From Bacteroidota bacterium (GTDB taxonomy: Bacteria; Bacteroidota; Bacteroidia; Cytophagales; Cyclobacteriaceae), in the NCBI GenBank assembly GCA_023431285.1, contig JAEYXN010000229.1:1-18409 (forward strand): DNA of 18,409 bases, written 5' to 3'. The notes beneath the pieces were generated by a model. It did not search any database. It saw nothing but the letters and a program-made list of their open reading frames with translations, and was not told where the DNA came from. The position numbers and the translations under genes were made by a program. Positions 1 through 7,490 of the stretch are shown here, one piece after another (position 1 is the first letter of the stretch; each line of letters begins with the position of its first letter).

Positions 1-1
1 C

Positions 2-1006
2 GGCGTGAATACAGCCACCTACAAATTTTACATCGATTGGGCTAAGCGTTTTGGCTTTGACAGGATCATGATGGATGCGGGATGGAGCGATTACAAAGAT
101 CTTTTCAAAATCAATCCCGATATAAGCATGGACGAGATATCGACTTATGCCAAAGCAAAAGGGATATCGCTTAGCATGTGGACGCTTGCCTCCACGCTGG
201 ACCGGCAGCTGGAGCCGGCACTGATGCAATTCAAGAAATGGGGAGTTGACTTTATTATGACCGACTTCATGGACCGGGATGATCAGGTGATGGTGAACTT
301 CTATCATCGGGTGGCCAGAGCATGTGCGGACGCCGGAATTATGGTAATGTTTCACGGGGGATTCAAGCCCGCTGGTTTTGGAAGAACCTGGCCAAATGCA
401 GTGACGCGGGAAGGTGTGCTAGGCTCTGAGTATAATATCTGGAGTGACAAGGCCCATCCGGATCATAATTTATTGCTACCCTTTATTCGCATGACGGCAG
501 GCCCTATGGATTACGAGCCGGGGCTTCTGGATAACGCGACGAAAGAAACGTTCAGGCCGATTCAGAACAAAGTGATGTCGATGGGAACGCGGATGCATCA
601 GGCTGCGATGTTCGTCGTGTATGAAAGTCCTATCCAGATTTTTTCAGGCAACCCGTCACAGGGTTTGCTGGAGCCGGCGTTCATGGAAATGATCGGGAGT
701 ATCCCCACTGTTTGGGATGAGACAATTATTCTAGACGGAAAGCTCGGTGAATATATTATAGTTGCCAGGAAGCGTGGTGATGTGTGGTACGTGGCTGGCA
801 TGACGAACTGGACACCGAGGTCATTAGACGTTAATTTCTCTTTTCTCAATGGTTCTTCAAGTCTTAGGGGCGCCATCGACGGCGCGAACGCAGACCGATA
901 TGCCTCTGATTATAATATCATCGAAAAACGAGTCGAACCCACCACGAGAGAGACGGTCTGGCTGGCTCCCGGAGGTGGATTCGTGATGATTTTACAGGCA
1001 GATTAA
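2..1006 (+). CDS. GH97 family alpha-glycosidase, C-terminal half (5' end outside window)
   Basis: The reading frame is already open at base 2 (Gly-Val-Asn-Thr-Ala-Thr) and runs to a TAA at 1004-1006, so this is the last ~335 residues of a longer protein. GH97 enzymes are usually about 650 residues, act in the periplasm or outer membrane, and hydrolyse alpha-glucosides or alpha-galactosides. Seen in the sequence: the barrel strand with MMDAGWS, then WGVDFIMTDFMDRDDQ, the MFHGGFKPAG loop, TREGVLGSEYN and RMTAGPMDYEPG, all hallmarks of the family. Counting the GTG codon at base 5 as residue 1, Asp87 and Glu142 are 55 residues apart. This matches, from memory, the nucleophile Asp and acid/base Glu of the retaining branch (alpha-galactosidase type BtGH97b) and argues against the inverting SusB branch. 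The end (about residues 235-333) is the usual C-terminal beta-sandwich. The signal peptide and N-terminal sandwich are off the window. Substrate remains an inference. Confidence 0.9.
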   Translation, partial: GVNTATYKFYIDWAKRFGFDRIMMDAGWSDYKDLFKINPDISMDEISTYAKAKGISLSMWTLASTLDRQLEPALMQFKKWGVDFIMTDFMDRDDQVMVNFYHRVARACADAGIMVMFHGGFKPAGFGRTWPNAVTREGVLGSEYNIWSDKAHPDHNLLLPFIRMTAGPMDYEPGLLDNATKETFRPIQNKVMSMGTRMHQAAMFVVYESPIQIFSGNPSQGLLEPAFMEMIGSIPTVWDETIILDGKLGEYIIVARKRGDVWYVAGMTNWTPRSLDVNFSFLNGSSSLRGAIDGANADRYASDYNIIEKRVEPTTRETVWLAPGGGFVMILQAD

Positions 1007-1109
1007 AAATTCTTTATGGTTTTTTTAATCTTCCGCAATCCTTTGAAATCGCAGGAAACGCGGTTTTTACACTTCAGGAATTCGTATCAATCAAGAATAC
1101 TTAAAGTCT

Positions 1110-1142
1110 ATTGATTTAGTAGGTATTTGAAGTATATATTTG
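1110..1142 (+). promoter_or_regulatory. Bacteroidota-type promoter for the TonB receptor operon
   Basis: A -7 element TATATTTG (1135-1142) matches the Bacteroidota consensus TAnnTTTG exactly. An ATTG (1110-1113) lies 21 bases upstream, within the accepted 17-23 spacing for the -33 TTG/TTTG element. The predicted start of transcription is about 1146-1150, giving a leader of roughly 30 bases before the ATG at 1179. This is the only good promoter ahead of the four-gene cluster. Confidence 0.65.
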
Positions 1143-1144
1143 CG

Positions 1145-1167
1145 AACTCTATTAAATCGATAGAGTT
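1145..1167 (+). promoter_or_regulatory. Perfect 8-bp inverted repeat in the TonB receptor leader
   Basis: AACTCTAT (1145-1152) and ATAGAGTT (1160-1167) are perfect inverted copies separated by 7 bases. The left arm begins where transcription from the promoter at 1110-1142 should start, and the right arm ends 11 bases before the ATG. The palindrome could be an operator overlapping +1 or a hairpin at the extreme 5' end of the mRNA. There is no U-run, so it is not an intrinsic terminator. The repeat is directly visible; its role is inference. Confidence 0.5.
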
Positions 1168-1178
1168 AAATAACGTAT

Positions 1179-3737
1179 ATGAAAACACTTTTATCCCTTG
1201 GCTTTGTACTCATGTCCGTGGTCACCCTTTGGGCGCAGGAAATAAAAGGAACCATCACTGACAGTGATGGCTCGCCGATAGTCGGAGGAACCGTTGTGAT
1301 TAAAAACACATCCATCCATGCCATCACCGATGTGAATGGCGCATTTACTTTGAAAACATCAAGAACAGTTCCATTCACTATCGTGATTAGCTCTGTTGGG
1401 TTCAGATCTAAAGAAGTGGAGATCTTTGAATTCATCGATGAGCCTTACGACATCGTGCTAAACCTTGACAATGTTTTGTCTGAGGTAGTAGTAACAGCCC
1501 GGAGAAGAAGTGAGACTGCGCAGGAAGTTCCAATTCCGATCGCAGTTGTTGGTGGCCCGACTGTTGAGAATGCGGGTGCGTTTAACGTCAACAGGGTAAA
1601 AGAACTTATTCCAACGGTACAGCTATACTCATCGAACCCGCGCAACACCACGCTGAACATTCGTGGGATGGGATCAACATTCGGATTAACAAACGATGGG
1701 ATCGACCCTGGAGTAGGCTTCTATGTCGATGGGATTTATTACGCTCGTCCTGCGGCGACTACACTTGACTTCGTAGATATAGAGCAGATCGAAGTTTTGC
1801 GCGGTCCCCAGGGAACGCTTTTCGGAAAGAACACAACTGCAGGAGCATTCAACGTAAAGACAAAGGCGCCAAGTTTTCTTCCCGGTGCAAGCTTCGAAGT
1901 GAGTTATGGTAATTATGGTTTTGTTCAGGCAAAAACTTCCATCACGGGACCATTGAGCAAAAAATTTGCAGCCCGGCTGTCATTCTCAGGAACACAGCGT
2001 GATGGAGTTCTTCAAAATGTTTCAACGAATCAGCCAGTGAACGACATGAATAACCTTGGTGTAAGAGGTCAGCTTCTCTTCACGCCAAGCGATAATGTGA
2101 ACATCACCTTCATTGGGGATATGAACAGACAGCGCCCGAACGGGTACGCACAGGTAGTCGCCGGCGTAGTGAAGACACAACGTTCTGCCTACAGGCAATT
2201 CGATCAGATCATTGCTGATCTCAATTATCAACTTCCCAGCCGCAATCCGTTTGATCGCGTCGTCGATCACAATACCACATGGAACTCCGGTAACGACCTG
2301 GGCGGTCTTGCTGTAAACGTTGATGCAAAGATTGGCAAAGGAACATTGACATCAACAACAGCGTGGAGATACTGGTACTGGGATCCATCTAATGACCGTG
2401 ACTTCACAGCACTCCCAGTATTAACCCTCTCGCAGGCAACTTCAAAGCATGAACAGTGGACGCAGGAGATTCGTTACGCAGGAGACATCCTTCCTACGGT
2501 TTCTGCAGTGGTCGGCGTGTTTGCAATCGCTCAGGACTTAAATACAGATCCGGTTCATATTGAAGAATCAGGTGGAGCACAGTGGAGATTCTCACAAAAC
2601 TCAACCAGTGAGCTTTGGCAGACACCGGGCCTTCTTGAAGGATATGGGATCAAAACCAAATCACGTCTGCAGACTTCAGGTGCCGCAGTTTTTGGTCAGC
2701 TTGATTGGGCAATTACATCGAAGCTGCACCTCCTGCCAGGTATCCGATACAATTACGATAAGAAAAAGGTTGACTTCGATCGTAAGACATATGGAGGACT
2801 TGTTACCGACGATCCAGCGCTTCTTGCCATCAAACGTGCGGTCTATACGGATCAACAATTTGCAGCGGATGTTGATGAGTCAAACTTCTCAGGTCAGGTT
2901 ACTGTATCATACAAGGCCACAAATTCATTTAGTTCGTTCGCCACGGTATCAACGAGTTACAAGCCCGTTGGGGTTAACCTCGGTGGTCTTCCAACCGCGA
3001 ATGGACAAGTGTTAACCGATCTCGCGCGCATCAAACCTGAGTTTGTAAAACATGCGGAGTTCGGTATCAAGACTACCCCTACATCAACTTCAATCTTCAA
3101 CGTAACATTATTTAACACTGAGATCGAAGATTTTCAAACGCTGGTACAAACAGCTGAGGTTGGTGTGAACCGTGGATACCTTTCAAATGCTGAAGAAGTT
3201 CGTGTCCGTGGTGCTGAAGTAGAAGGCAATATCAAATTAGGAAGCATCACCATCAATGGTGCAGTTGCCTACACTGACGCTAAATATATCAAGTTCACGA
3301 ATGCACCGGTGCCCCTGGAAGAAACAGGACGTAAAGATGACGCCAACCAGGATGTTGCTTTCAAAGACATTTCCGGCGGCGACCTTCCAGGTGTATCTAA
3401 ATGGGCAGGATCCCTCGGAGCAGAGGTTGTATCTAAAACAACATCGGTGTGGAATAATGAAGGGAAGCTGTTCTTTGGAGCGGATACCTACTATCGTTCT
3501 TCATTCTCTTCAAGTGCATCACCATCAAAATTCCTCAACGTTGATGGATATGCCTTGGTGAACGCACGCGCAGGATTCCGTACACAAAAAGGAGTGTCGT
3601 TGTTTGTTTGGGCGAGAAACCTGCTCAATAAAGATTATTTCGAACAGCTGCTTCCGGCGGCAGGAAACGCGGGACACTACGCGGCGGTACTGGGCGATCC
3701 CAGAACTTATGGTGTCACAGTCAGATACGTACATTAA
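1179..3737 (+). CDS. TonB-dependent outer-membrane receptor with carboxypeptidase-like N-terminal domain
   Basis: An 852-residue outer-membrane active transporter. Residues 1-20 form a signal peptide ending LWAQ. Residues 21-97 are a CarboxypepD_reg-like/CNA-B sandwich (GTITDSDGSPIVGGTVV, TDVNGAF). A TonB-box-like stretch LSEVVVTARRR spans 100-110. The plug covers about 112-230, with NTTLNIRGMGS and the diagnostic EVLRGPQGTLFGKNTTAG near 205-222. The rest is a 22-strand-type barrel ending in the aromatic-rich GVTVRYVH. The length fits the FecA/BtuB-like COG1629 class and is shorter than SusC proteins (about 1000 residues). No SusD gene follows, which argues against glycan import. It is the first gene of a cluster with a binding protein, a DUF2490 barrel and a PSE transporter, so the substrate is probably the ligand of that binding protein. 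The start is supported by the signal peptide and the promoter 37 bases upstream; there is no strong ribosome-binding site. Confidence 0.93.
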   Translation: MKTLLSLGFVLMSVVTLWAQEIKGTITDSDGSPIVGGTVVIKNTSIHAITDVNGAFTLKTSRTVPFTIVISSVGFRSKEVEIFEFIDEPYDIVLNLDNVLSEVVVTARRRSETAQEVPIPIAVVGGPTVENAGAFNVNRVKELIPTVQLYSSNPRNTTLNIRGMGSTFGLTNDGIDPGVGFYVDGIYYARPAATTLDFVDIEQIEVLRGPQGTLFGKNTTAGAFNVKTKAPSFLPGASFEVSYGNYGFVQAKTSITGPLSKKFAARLSFSGTQRDGVLQNVSTNQPVNDMNNLGVRGQLLFTPSDNVNITFIGDMNRQRPNGYAQVVAGVVKTQRSAYRQFDQIIADLNYQLPSRNPFDRVVDHNTTWNSGNDLGGLAVNVDAKIGKGTLTSTTAWRYWYWDPSNDRDFTALPVLTLSQATSKHEQWTQEIRYAGDILPTVSAVVGVFAIAQDLNTDPVHIEESGGAQWRFSQNSTSELWQTPGLLEGYGIKTKSRLQTSGAAVFGQLDWAITSKLHLLPGIRYNYDKKKVDFDRKTYGGLVTDDPALLAIKRAVYTDQQFAADVDESNFSGQVTVSYKATNSFSSFATVSTSYKPVGVNLGGLPTANGQVLTDLARIKPEFVKHAEFGIKTTPTSTSIFNVTLFNTEIEDFQTLVQTAEVGVNRGYLSNAEEVRVRGAEVEGNIKLGSITINGAVAYTDAKYIKFTNAPVPLEETGRKDDANQDVAFKDISGGDLPGVSKWAGSLGAEVVSKTTSVWNNEGKLFFGADTYYRSSFSSSASPSKFLNVDGYALVNARAGFRTQKGVSLFVWARNLLNKDYFEQLLPAAGNAGHYAAVLGDPRTYGVTVRYVH

Positions 3738-3758
3738 GAAGATTTGAAGAAGAAGATT

Positions 3759-4718
3759 ATGCAGAAGCAGATTATGAGAGTATTCACATTTTTCCTTATC
3801 CTTTTAGCGGCGGCGCAAGGCGCAATTGCCCAGGCTCCCTCATCAGGTGACAGTCAGAATCAGAAAGTAGTTGTTGTGACGGGAGCGCGCTTTTCGTACG
3901 CGCTCGTGCAACGATGGATCGACGACTTTACAAGCCTGCACCCTGAAGTGCAGATCATCATTGAGTCAAGGGGTTCACATGATCCTGCCAAGTATGATGT
4001 GCTTGCTGAGGTTTATGAACAAGACGAAAAGTTGCAGACATCGCGGGAGTACGTGTACACCGGCCGTTATGCAATTCTTCCTGTTGCAAATTCCTCCTCA
4101 GCATTTGCAAAGACCTTCGAGAAAAAGGGTCTGAATAAATCACTGATCCAGCAGTTATTTTTCCATGATCTGCTTGCCGATAAGTCGAAACAGGAAGACA
4201 TCAAAGTGCCTTTCACTGTATATACACGTTTGCAAAAGGCGGGTGTGCCGATTGTATTCAGTAAACATTTCGGATTTGAGCAGAAAGACATCTCCGGAAA
4301 ATCAATTGCTGGCGCCGATGAACATCTAATAAAGGCATTGCTTCGCGATTCAACAGGTATTTCCTATCTGCCGATTCCATTGATCTATGATATCAAAACA
4401 GGATATCCTATTCAGGGACTTGCTGTACCTCCAATTGATATAGATGGAAACGGTAAGGTCAACGATGATGAGCGTGTATACGACAACCTTCCTAAGTTGC
4501 TTGACGCGCTGGAAAGTGAGAAGTCTTTGAAAAGCATTCCGGTAGACTATCTGCATCTTTCCGTTGACCGTAAATCTGCTAGCCCGGAAGCAGTTGCTTT
4601 CCTGAAATGGGTGAACGAGAACGGAGCGAAATATCTTCATGAGTTCGGATACCTTCTTCCTGGAAAGGAAGTTCCCAATGGCAAATTCACTGAGTTCGCT
4701 TCAAAACGGAACCCTTGA
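3759..4718 (+). CDS. PstS-like periplasmic substrate-binding protein with an EF-hand loop
   Basis: A 319-residue secreted protein of the type II periplasmic-binding fold, closest in pattern to PstS/anion-binding proteins (VVVVTGARFSYALVQRWIDDF, then a TGRYAILPVAN hinge strand). I chose ATG 3759, which has AAGAAGAAGA upstream and gives a compact signal peptide ending GAIAQ. A TTG at 3744 and an ATG at 3774 are alternatives in the same frame. Residues 227-238 (DIDGNGKVNDDE) are a textbook 12-position EF-hand calcium loop with Asp1, Asp3, Asn5, Gly6 and Glu12. Where PstS has an Arg followed by a Ser-Gly-Thr phosphate loop, this protein has TRLQKAGV (Arg157, then Ala161-Gly162-Val163), so phosphate may not be the ligand. 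The gene starts 21 bases after the TonB receptor and ends 13 bases before the DUF2490 gene, and no ABC permease or ATPase gene is nearby. It may pass the ligand from the receptor to the PSE transporter; that is inference. Confidence 0.85.
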   Translation: MQKQIMRVFTFFLILLAAAQGAIAQAPSSGDSQNQKVVVVTGARFSYALVQRWIDDFTSLHPEVQIIIESRGSHDPAKYDVLAEVYEQDEKLQTSREYVYTGRYAILPVANSSSAFAKTFEKKGLNKSLIQQLFFHDLLADKSKQEDIKVPFTVYTRLQKAGVPIVFSKHFGFEQKDISGKSIAGADEHLIKALLRDSTGISYLPIPLIYDIKTGYPIQGLAVPPIDIDGNGKVNDDERVYDNLPKLLDALESEKSLKSIPVDYLHLSVDRKSASPEAVAFLKWVNENGAKYLHEFGYLLPGKEVPNGKFTEFASKRNP

Positions 4719-4731
4719 GCGGGTCATTTGA

Positions 4732-5463
4732 TTGAGAGCATTCTTCGCAGCTTCCTTTTTGCTGTTTGCATACGGGGCTGAATGTCAGACGAAGCTGACA
4801 GATCATAGAGAGATGACGTGGATCGGGTATTTTAATCAAACCCGATTCACACAACGGTCCGGGGTGTGGGCCGACCTCCATCTTAGGCAGAACGATTCGT
4901 TCATCCTAGAGACGCATGCTTTTCTCGGTCGCCTTGCGTATATCTATTACGTAAATGATCGAACAAGGCTCACCGCGGGCTACGCCTATCAGCTTCAGCC
5001 CGGCACGCACGGAAAGAAAGATGTACCTGAGCACAGGGCATGGCAGCAGATACAATGGATGGAGAAGAAACCATTCCTTGCTATGATGCAATGGGCGCGG
5101 TTTGAGCAGCGCTTTCATCAACGAGGCGGCGACGATGAATTTACGTTCAGCAATTACCGACTGCGGTACAATCTTGCTTTTACGTTTCCTCTTACAAGAA
5201 AGGAAGTCCAACCCAAAACACCTTTCATCTTCACTAACAATGAGGTGTTTGTCAATTTCGGGAAGAATATTGTCAATAATTATTTCGATCAGAATCGTTT
5301 CTTCGTCGGATTCGGATATCAATTCACGCATCATTTGAATGCACAGCTTGGCTACATGAACGTGTTTCAACAACTCCCTGCGGGAAATGAATATGTGTCG
5401 TCAGATGCTATTCGCCTTTTTGTGTTTCACAGCATCGATCTCCGGAGTGGTTCAGCACATTAA
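4732..5463 (+). CDS. DUF2490 family outer-membrane beta-barrel protein
   Basis: A 243-residue protein with a signal peptide (MRAFFAASFLLFAYGAECQ) followed by alternating aromatic/polar strands: MTWIGYFNQTRF, WADLHLRQND, RLTAGYAYQLQPG, RFEQRFHQR, RLRYNLAFTF, NRFFVGFGYQFT and LNAQLGYMNVF. This layout, with an HR...WIGYFNQ opening and a terminal strand pair, is that of DUF2490, a family of predicted small barrels with no known activity. The start must be the TTG at 4732, because an in-frame TGA lies immediately before it and no in-frame ATG could encode the signal peptide. The gene follows the binding-protein stop by 13 bases, so the two are almost certainly co-transcribed. It could be a passive pore or a surface accessory of the TonB receptor. 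The family call is firm; the function is unknown. Confidence 0.85.
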   Translation: MRAFFAASFLLFAYGAECQTKLTDHREMTWIGYFNQTRFTQRSGVWADLHLRQNDSFILETHAFLGRLAYIYYVNDRTRLTAGYAYQLQPGTHGKKDVPEHRAWQQIQWMEKKPFLAMMQWARFEQRFHQRGGDDEFTFSNYRLRYNLAFTFPLTRKEVQPKTPFIFTNNEVFVNFGKNIVNNYFDQNRFFVGFGYQFTHHLNAQLGYMNVFQQLPAGNEYVSSDAIRLFVFHSIDLRSGSAH

Positions 5464-5548
5464 TCTTTGATCCGTTCGGCCCAGGTTGGTTGACATTGCC
5501 GGCTTAACACTTTACATTAGAAATTGAAACGAAATCAAACCGATCTCA

Positions 5549-6835
5549 ATGGATACAACTGAGGAAGTAACCGAAAAGGAGGCTGCCACTATTGTCGGCC
5601 CAAGGGCAATTCTTCATGAAGACTGGAGCGTGGTAGTGCTCGGATTTCTCATCATCATCGTAGTCATCGCGGGGTTAAACGTACCTGCTCCGTCGTATTC
5701 ATGGAATAATGCGGACGACTTGTTTGCAAAAGTTCTCAGTGTGGCCAACTTTCAGAAGATGATTTTGCAGTTTGTCGTGGTCTACATCGTAGCATTGCTG
5801 GCGACGCTTCTTTCAGGAAAGAAACTCAAATCATCAGCCGGGACATTTCCAATTATATTCGGTATCACCGTCGTTGCGCTTATTCTGGCTGGTAACCGCG
5901 ATATAAAAGATCTAAATCTTGAAGCGGTAATTTTCAGCCTGGGGCTTGGTCTGGTGATCAGTAACTTCTTCACCATTCCGGATTGGATGAAGTCCGTTCT
6001 AAATGCCGAGCTGTTTGTCAAGATTGGACTCGTACTGCTTGGTACCAGCGTTATTTTCGGTGACATTATGAAGGCCGGATCACTCGGGTTGCTTCAGGCA
6101 CTGATTGTTGTTTTCAGCGTCTGGTATTTTGCTTTCTGGATCTGCAGGAAACTGAAGGTGGATGAAGAGCTGTCGATGATGATTTCGAGTGCTGTATCTA
6201 TTTGTGGGGTGTCTGCGGCAATAGCAACAGCCGGGGCGATACAAGGGGACAATAAAAAACTCTCTTATGTAATATCGCTTGTCCTTGTCACCGCGATCCC
6301 TATGATGATCTTCATGCCTTACATTGCAAATGCACTGGATTTTCCTCAGGAGGTGACGGGTGCCTGGCTTGGAGGAACGATTGATACAACGGGAGCGGTA
6401 GTCGCATCTGGAAGCCTCGTCGGGGAAACGGCGTTGAAGATCAGTACCATCGTAAAGTTTTCGCAGAACGTTTTGCTGGGAATCGCTGCATTCGCCATTA
6501 GTATTTACTGGACTTACTCCAATCAACCCGGCAGAGTTGAGAAGCCAACGCTTGGAGTCATCTGGGACCGCTTCCCGAAGTTCGTACTCGGCTTTGTGGC
6601 CGCCTCACTCATTTTCTCTTTCGCTCTTTCGTCGTCCACGGTGACAAATGTCAAGGAAAGTCTGAAGAGCATCCAGACGTTGTGGTTTGTCCTTGCGTTC
6701 ACAAGCATCGGCCTCGAAACAAAATTCTCGGATCTTTTTAATTCAGAAAGCAGAAAGCCGCTGATTGCGTTTCTTGGCGCGCAGGCTTTTAATATTCTGA
6801 TCACTCTCGTTATCGCATTTCTTCTCTTCGGTTAG
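5549..6835 (+). CDS. Putative sulfate exporter (PSE/YeiH, UPF0324) family inner-membrane transporter
   Basis: A 428-residue polytopic protein with a short hydrophilic N-terminus (residues 1-25) and about ten or eleven hydrophobic segments. Two motifs place it in the Cons_hypoth698/YeiH family: SICGVSAAIATAGAI (217-231), where a Cys-Gly-Val-Ser-Ala turn breaks a helix, and GGTIDTTGAVVASG (275-288). Some members (TauZ-type) sit in sulfonate-degradation operons and are thought to export sulfite, sulfate or related anions; direct biochemical proof is thin. The gene lies 85 bases after the DUF2490 gene on the same strand and probably belongs to that operon. Its presence hints that the binding protein and receptor handle a sulfur oxyanion or sulfonate. 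Export versus import cannot be told from sequence. Confidence 0.88.
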   Translation: MDTTEEVTEKEAATIVGPRAILHEDWSVVVLGFLIIIVVIAGLNVPAPSYSWNNADDLFAKVLSVANFQKMILQFVVVYIVALLATLLSGKKLKSSAGTFPIIFGITVVALILAGNRDIKDLNLEAVIFSLGLGLVISNFFTIPDWMKSVLNAELFVKIGLVLLGTSVIFGDIMKAGSLGLLQALIVVFSVWYFAFWICRKLKVDEELSMMISSAVSICGVSAAIATAGAIQGDNKKLSYVISLVLVTAIPMMIFMPYIANALDFPQEVTGAWLGGTIDTTGAVVASGSLVGETALKISTIVKFSQNVLLGIAAFAISIYWTYSNQPGRVEKPTLGVIWDRFPKFVLGFVAASLIFSFALSSSTVTNVKESLKSIQTLWFVLAFTSIGLETKFSDLFNSESRKPLIAFLGAQAFNILITLVIAFLLFG

Positions 6836-6947
6836 CACTGAAGGATGCGGGCTGGCCTCTTTATTTATTAACAGGCACGATTCTTAATTCAGGTAGTAAG
6901 CGTTAGCTGGATTAGTCTCGTGTCCAAGAAAAAAAAAGAAGCTTATT

Positions 6948-7154
6948 ATGAAAATGTATAATGATATTTACCCCATTGAAAACGATAGCACCAAGACTAC
7001 GAATATCAATATCGATTATCTGATGCATCAGTACCCATGGTTTACGCGGGAGCAGATTGCTGAAGCTGTGGAAAAGGAAAATCATCAACTTGGGAAAATT
7101 TTGACCACATTAGATCGCAGCAGTGGAAGTTTTCCCGAACTCTATGGTTTTTGA
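6948..7154 (+). CDS. Small hypothetical protein (68 aa)
   Basis: A 68-residue acidic, soluble ORF with no signal peptide or membrane segment. GAAG precedes the ATG at 6948 by about nine bases; a second ATG at 6954 is possible. Residues 20-55 (INIDYLMHQYPWFTREQIAEAV, continuing KENHQLGKILTTLD) look like a compact three-helix module, loosely like DUF3606 or UBA/HTH-type folds; I do not recognise the family with confidence. It begins 112 bases after the PSE transporter on the same strand, with no TAnnTTTG promoter in that gap, so read-through from the operon is possible. It may be a real small protein, but a spurious ORF cannot be excluded. Confidence 0.5.
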   Translation: MKMYNDIYPIENDSTKTTNINIDYLMHQYPWFTREQIAEAVEKENHQLGKILTTLDRSSGSFPELYGF

Positions 7155-7182
7155 TCTAAATTTTTTCTTCAGCTACTTCGCA

Positions 7183-7470
7183 TCACAACGCTCCTGGTAA
7201 GAACTGTCTGCTATTTTTGAACATTTCATATTCCGAAAGCCGTTTCTTGCATTCTTCCGGATTCCGAATCAATTTCCAATACTTGAGAAAACATCCAATG
7301 GAGAAAGTCCCATCTTGCTCCGTTCACAACGTTGTCGGGATCTTCAAGTGGTAAACGTAACGTTCCTTACCGATCTGACAGCCGTAAATTTGCCGTCGGC
7401 CTTCCCTTATAGCAATGCGGTCTTCGAGAAGAGCGAGGCGGCTGCTTTCTGCGTTTCCTTTGTTGACATG
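7183..7470 (-). pseudogene. Decayed DUF6624 family gene (truncated, three frameshifts)
   Basis: The ~336-base gap between the 68-residue ORF and the peptidase gene has no intact ORF, but its minus strand encodes in three frames the pieces of one DUF6624 protein. About 7470 to 7352 reads NAESSRLALLEDRIAIREG, then RRQIYGCQIGKERYVY. A shift near 7351 gives PLEDPDNV (7351-7328). A second shift near 7328 gives ERSKMGLSPLDV (to about 7290). A third near 7288 gives KYWKLIRNPEECKKRLSEYE, ending at TGA 7183-7185. Joined, these match the family pattern (LLEDRI..REGK.QIYGSQ, then PLEDPDNVDKRR..MGL.PL..Y, then a W-containing tail). The N-terminal part is missing; the remnant begins about 20 bases past the end of the peptidase gene. 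Family assignment is from memory of the motif pattern, and the shifts are directly visible. Confidence 0.7.
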
Positions 7471-7490
7471 AAAAGAAAAAAATTGAAAAT

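Noticed and set aside
1007..1100. A terminator for the GH97 gene was sought in the T-rich stretch after 1006.
   Set aside because: T-runs are present, but no stem of useful length precedes them.
2560..3015. A 151-codon ORF in another plus frame inside the TonB receptor.
   Set aside because: The receptor frame is continuous and carries all family motifs; the alternative frame has no domain, signal or start site.
5490..5518. TTGACA, 17-base spacer and TACATT, a near-perfect sigma-70-like promoter ahead of the PSE transporter gene.
   Set aside because: The genome appears to use the Bacteroidota -33/-7 pattern, in which this arrangement is not a known promoter; no TAnnTTTG element is present, and operon read-through explains the gene's expression.
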